64,000 nt of DNA from Leuctra nigra. Its lineage: Eukaryota; Arthropoda; Insecta; Plecoptera; Leuctridae. Within the stretch, counting starts at the first letter, position 1; each line of letters opens with the position of its first letter. Location of the stretch: the NCBI GenBank assembly GCA_934045905.1, contig OW203767.1, positions 29,014,520-29,078,519 of the forward strand, given 5' to 3'. A model generated the notes under the pieces. That model ran no database searches. It worked only from the letters and a program-made list of their open reading frames with translations, and was not told the DNA's origin. The position numbers and the translations under genes are program-made. Below, piece by piece: positions 60,858-64,000 of the stretch.

Positions 60858-62045
60858 ATGGCCGACGGGGTGCACCTGAGTAGTTTTTCAGTGGAGTTAA
60901 ATCAGTTAAAAAAGTGTGAATTACAAGAAGAGCTAAGGAAGAGAGGCGCAAATAAAGTAAGTGGGAACAAACCCGCACTTATAACTAAGTTGTTGGAGTT
61001 GGAGCTTGAGAATAATAAAGAAGAGAGTGAAATAAACATTGACCACTGTATTGGTATGGATACGGGTAGCCGCAGGGACCTAGATGAAAGAAGCGAGCTT
61101 AGTGTAGAAAACTCCTTGTTGAGAAGGTTATTAGAAGAAAAAGACAAAAGATTAAAGGCACTGGAAGAAATAAACATACTCTTGAAGGAAAAAGTAAATG
61201 ATTATGAGGGAAAAATGAAGAAATGTAAAATCACAGAGGTGGTGGTAAGGCAAGCAGTTGAGGGCACGGCCGACAGGTGGCAGGCAGGAGGCGAAGGCGA
61301 AGACGAAGACAAATCCACCCACCGTCTCTACAGCCAGATGGCAGGAGCGGAGACAAAGACAGGGGCGGAAACAACGACACAAATAGGCGCGGTCCCATTC
61401 AAAACAAGTCCGAGGACAGCGGAAGAAAATGAAGAATATTACCGCAGAATATTAGAAGGAGGCAAGAAGCAACGAGAACCCCCTATCTTCCCGACGCTAT
61501 ATCGAGAAGAGAATGTCCTCGTTATTGGTGACTCAATGATAAGAAGAGCAGGAGCAGTGTGTAGAGAAAAGGGATGCGAAGTTAAGGTGTATCCAGGGAT
61601 CCGTGTTGAAGAGTTGAAGAAGAAGCTCGTGGACCGGGATGAAGAACTGCCAGCTCCTAAAGTAGTGGTAGTGCACGTAGGCACAAACAATATTAAAAAT
61701 AAGAACAGAAGGCATCTTATGAGTGAAATGGAAGAATTGCTTGAGGCGGGACGAGTGAAATATGAACATGCGAAGTGGGTGATCAATGGAATAGTGTATA
61801 GAGACGATGTGTGGGCAAGCACTGTGGACAAGTTGAATGACAGTTTAGTGTGGCTGTGTAAACAGAAGGGTGTGACTTATTTTGACCCGAACTCAGTCAT
61901 TTCGGGGGATGAAGCCGCCGAGGACGGGGTGCACTTAAATCCTAGGGGGGGGTTATTCCTAGGACAGGCGATCCTAGACTCAATTGACAAGGAACTTACG
62001 TCAATGGCAGTAGATGATGCAGAAAGCCAGGAAAACTTACCGTAG
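60858..62045 (+). CDS. retrotransposon ORF1: SAP motif, coiled coil, SGNH/GDSL esterase-like domain
   Basis: The product is 395 residues. Residues 14-48 read like a SAP DNA-binding motif, with LKKCELQEELRKRGANKVSG then NKPALITKLL. Residues about 80-122 form a charged coiled coil. Residues about 220-385 fit an SGNH/GDSL hydrolase: VLVIGDSM with Ser226, VHVGTNN with Asn277, and DGVHLNPRG with Asp356 and His359. ORF1 proteins of CR1/L2-type elements are known to carry such esterase domains. They bind element RNA or membranes in the ribonucleoprotein, but the substrate is not known here. A SAP motif at the N-terminus is unusual to me. ATG 60858 is the first in frame before the SAP motif; MADGVH also has an A-rich context. 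Confidence 0.9.
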   Translation: MADGVHLSSFSVELNQLKKCELQEELRKRGANKVSGNKPALITKLLELELENNKEESEINIDHCIGMDTGSRRDLDERSELSVENSLLRRLLEEKDKRLKALEEINILLKEKVNDYEGKMKKCKITEVVVRQAVEGTADRWQAGGEGEDEDKSTHRLYSQMAGAETKTGAETTTQIGAVPFKTSPRTAEENEEYYRRILEGGKKQREPPIFPTLYREENVLVIGDSMIRRAGAVCREKGCEVKVYPGIRVEELKKKLVDRDEELPAPKVVVVHVGTNNIKNKNRRHLMSEMEELLEAGRVKYEHAKWVINGIVYRDDVWASTVDKLNDSLVWLCKQKGVTYFDPNSVISGDEAAEDGVHLNPRGGLFLGQAILDSIDKELTSMAVDDAESQENLP

Positions 62046-62125
62046 GAGGGGGAAATATAGAATATTGCATTAAAAATATATGTACTGTAAATAATAATAA
62101 TATTAATAAAATTAGATTCCTTCAA

Positions 62126-64000
62126 ATGAATTGCCGTAGCCTGAGAACCCAAGAGAAGGTCAGGCAGTTTTCAGATATGATAGACATATATGATCCGGAC
62201 ATTTTCATAGCGACCGAAACATGGATAAATAAAGAATTCGAGGATAATGAAGTATTCCCCACAGAGTACAATGTTTTTAGGAAAGATAGAAACACTAATA
62301 CATGGGGTGGTGGGGTTGCCATCGGTGTTAAGAAACATTATGAAGCTCTAGAAGTCTGGAGAGGGCAAGGAGAGGAAGTGTTAGCAATAAGAGTCGGATT
62401 GGGAAAAAAGAAGATTCCAGTGATTGTAATCGGAGCCTATAGAACCCCGAATAATGATTATTCGGCCGTACAAAGCATCACGGATTTTGTTACAAGAGAC
62501 AACATGAAATTTAGAAACATGATTATTGGAGGGGACCTTAACTTACCAGACGTAGAGTGGGAGATAGTTGCAGACAAGGGAGGAATTGCTCAGGAAATGG
62601 TCTCAACTTTGATGAGGGAAGGGGGGTTGGAGCAGGTTGTCAGGGAAGGGACAAGGGGAGCAAAAGTGCTGGATGTGTTCCTTATAAGGTCACTTGAGAC
62701 AAGAGAGGTAGAAGTAGTGGGAGGAATCAGTGACCACAGAGGGGTAGTGATGGAAGTAAATATAAATAGGACGAAAGAAGACTGCAGGGGAAAAGTGTCG
62801 TGGCAGTACGCGAAAGCAGACAAAGAGGGGATGGGTAAATTTCTTAGAGATAAATTCGAGGGTTGGGCTTCAAAAGGAGAAAGCGTAGAAGAGATATGGA
62901 CAAACTTCAAGGAAATTGTTGAAGAAAGTAAGGCTTTCATTCCATTTAAAAAGTTAGCCAAGAGCCCCGACCCAGAATATTTCACTAAAGACTTGAAAAA
63001 ACTAAAGATCAGATGTAGGAAGCTATACAAGAATAGGAATAAGAATATGAATTCAAAAGAATTATTTAAAAAGGTAGCTAAAGAACTGAAAGATGAGAAA
63101 AAGATCGCTCAAGATAAATTCATTGAAAAGTTATTAGATATTGATGAAAAACATGAAAATATACAGCAGGCTAGCAACAAATTCTACAGTTATTTAAGAA
63201 AGAGGAGTGGGAAAGGAAAAGAAATACCCGAACTTGTATCACAAATAACGAGAGAATCAAGTGTAACTAGCAAAGAAAAGGCGGAAACTTTGAATGAATA
63301 TTATGCGAGTGTTTTTACAACAGAGGAAAACATTACAGATGGGGCAATAAGAGAGGAGTTTTTAGAAAGAGTCCCATTTACAATGACCGACAAAGACATT
63401 TTCAAGGCCATCAGAGGAACTAAAGCTCATAAAGCTGCAGGAGAGGACGGAATTACAATAGATTACCTTAAATTACAACCGCAATCAATAGTTCCGTATC
63501 TCCGAGTCATGTTCAACATATCAATTAACAATGGCAAGCTTCCTCTTGACTGGAAGAGAGCTCTGGTAATACCTATTCATAAAGCCGGAAGCAAAGCAGA
63601 AGTTAAAAATTATAGACCAGTCAGCCTCACCGCAGTTATTTGCAAAATTTTTGAGAAGCTGCTAAGTAAATATATCAGGACATTTTGTGAAGGAGCAGGT
63701 ATATTTAGTGATAGCCAACACGGATTTAGAGAGGGGTATTCCTGTGAATCCCAACTAACCTCATTAGTACAGGATCTTTCAGACAATATGGAAAGAAATA
63801 TTATAACAGACGCAATTTTTATAGATCTTAGTAAAGCATTTGATTCAATCGGACACAGAGGAATTATAAGGGAATTACAGAGATTACCGCTGGATTTGAG
63901 GGTTCTGGTATGGGTAGAGGAATTTTTGAGGGACAGAAAACAGAAAGTTAAAGTGGAGGAGGCCCTCTCCGAGGAAATCTCAGTAACGTCGGGGGTCCCA
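62126..64000 (+). CDS. retrotransposon ORF2: APE endonuclease and reverse transcriptase (partial)
   Basis: The frame is open through 64000 (625 codons from the first ATG, no stop). Endonuclease motifs are LQMNCRSLR (start), ATETW, IGGDLNLPD (Asp137, Asn139) and GISDHRGVVM. RT motifs are WKRALVIPIHKAG, NYRPVSLTAVICKIFEKLL, QHGFREGYSCESQL and the first catalytic box IFIDLSKAFDS (Asp567). The YADD box should follow beyond the window. The endonuclease nicks the target for primed reverse transcription (family knowledge). The frame is open back to 62018, overlapping ORF1 by 28 bases in the -1 frame. IRFLQ upstream of the ATG belongs to the conserved fold, so the true start is probably upstream and non-AUG or coupled. 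Confidence 0.92.
   Translation, partial: MNCRSLRTQEKVRQFSDMIDIYDPDIFIATETWINKEFEDNEVFPTEYNVFRKDRNTNTWGGGVAIGVKKHYEALEVWRGQGEEVLAIRVGLGKKKIPVIVIGAYRTPNNDYSAVQSITDFVTRDNMKFRNMIIGGDLNLPDVEWEIVADKGGIAQEMVSTLMREGGLEQVVREGTRGAKVLDVFLIRSLETREVEVVGGISDHRGVVMEVNINRTKEDCRGKVSWQYAKADKEGMGKFLRDKFEGWASKGESVEEIWTNFKEIVEESKAFIPFKKLAKSPDPEYFTKDLKKLKIRCRKLYKNRNKNMNSKELFKKVAKELKDEKKIAQDKFIEKLLDIDEKHENIQQASNKFYSYLRKRSGKGKEIPELVSQITRESSVTSKEKAETLNEYYASVFTTEENITDGAIREEFLERVPFTMTDKDIFKAIRGTKAHKAAGEDGITIDYLKLQPQSIVPYLRVMFNISINNGKLPLDWKRALVIPIHKAGSKAEVKNYRPVSLTAVICKIFEKLLSKYIRTFCEGAGIFSDSQHGFREGYSCESQLTSLVQDLSDNMERNIITDAIFIDLSKAFDSIGHRGIIRELQRLPLDLRVLVWVEEFLRDRKQKVKVEEALSEEISVTSGVP

Larger units (their letters stand above)
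60753..64000 (+). mobile_element. intact-looking CR1/L2-type non-LTR retrotransposon (cut by window end)
   Basis: The satellite phase breaks at about 60753, after CAATGTCAGAGA. About 105 bases of putative 5' UTR with ACAACATG repeats lead to ORF1 (60858). ORF2 overlaps the end of ORF1 in another frame and is still open at 64000. No stop or frameshift is seen in either frame. An ORF1 with an esterase domain, an ORF2 with an APE endonuclease, and the RT block style fit the CR1/L2 group (family knowledge). The 3' end is outside, so length and target duplication are unknown. Confidence 0.88.

Noticed and set aside
41046..60978. More than a hundred 75-113-codon - strand frames starting MYCINRSCIVNRV
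   Set aside because: They are the same satellite read over and over. The period of 115 is not divisible by three, each frame spans two units and ends at the same stop, and neighbouring frames overlap.
61439..63030. Several 78-146-codon - strand frames across the retrotransposon
   Set aside because: They are antisense to ORF1 and ORF2, which carry all the recognisable motifs.

Overview
This is a window of an animal nuclear genome, almost certainly an insect. The evidence is intron-split genes with GT-AG junctions, an arthropod-style EF-hand protein, RTE-type and CR1/L2-type non-LTR retrotransposons, and a dense crowd of small DNA transposons. The repeat landscape made me think of a hemipteran, but that is only an impression. 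No bacterial genes, operons, CRISPR arrays or viral genes are visible.

Two host genes are recognisable and they converge tail to tail near 28.3-28.6 kb. On the + strand, ten exons between 10974 and 28315 encode the C-terminal 582 residues of nucleoporin Nup88 (Drosophila members only). All exon phases agree, and an AATAAA follows the stop. The N-terminal exons were not found and probably lie further upstream. On the - strand, five exons between 41105 and 28559 encode about 198 residues of a calexcitin or sarcoplasmic-type EF-hand calcium-binding protein with three canonical loops. Its N-terminus was not found.

Region by region: 1-10973 has no recognised exon and holds G/C-rich tracts, small tandem repeats and two small transposons. 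From 10974 to 28315, the Nup88 introns carry many inverted-repeat elements. These include a hAT-type MITE whose duplicated target site ends 15 bp before an exon, a large element with arrays of ATCAC/GTGAT motifs at both ends, and a three-deep nest of TTAA and hAT elements. From 28.4 to 41 kb lie the EF-hand gene exons. Their introns hold a second, inverted copy of a foldback family, a 5'-truncated RTE retrotransposon, several MITEs and a cluster of very long poly-G/poly-C runs. From about 41.1 to 60.75 kb there is one satellite array of about 171 units of 115 bp. It abuts the EF-hand exon and contains a higher-order 33/22/33-unit duplication. From about 60.75 kb to the window end is a non-LTR retrotransposon with no disrupted reading frame. 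Its ORF1 combines a SAP motif, a coiled coil and an SGNH/GDSL esterase-like domain; its ORF2 (endonuclease plus reverse transcriptase) runs off the edge.

The features I find most interesting are the satellite, whose unit resembles a duplicated intron/exon acceptor of the neighbouring gene, its higher-order structure, the SAP-SGNH retrotransposon inserted into it, and a repeat family carrying recurrent CRE/ETS/YY1-like modules. All family assignments are from reading the sequence; no database search was possible.
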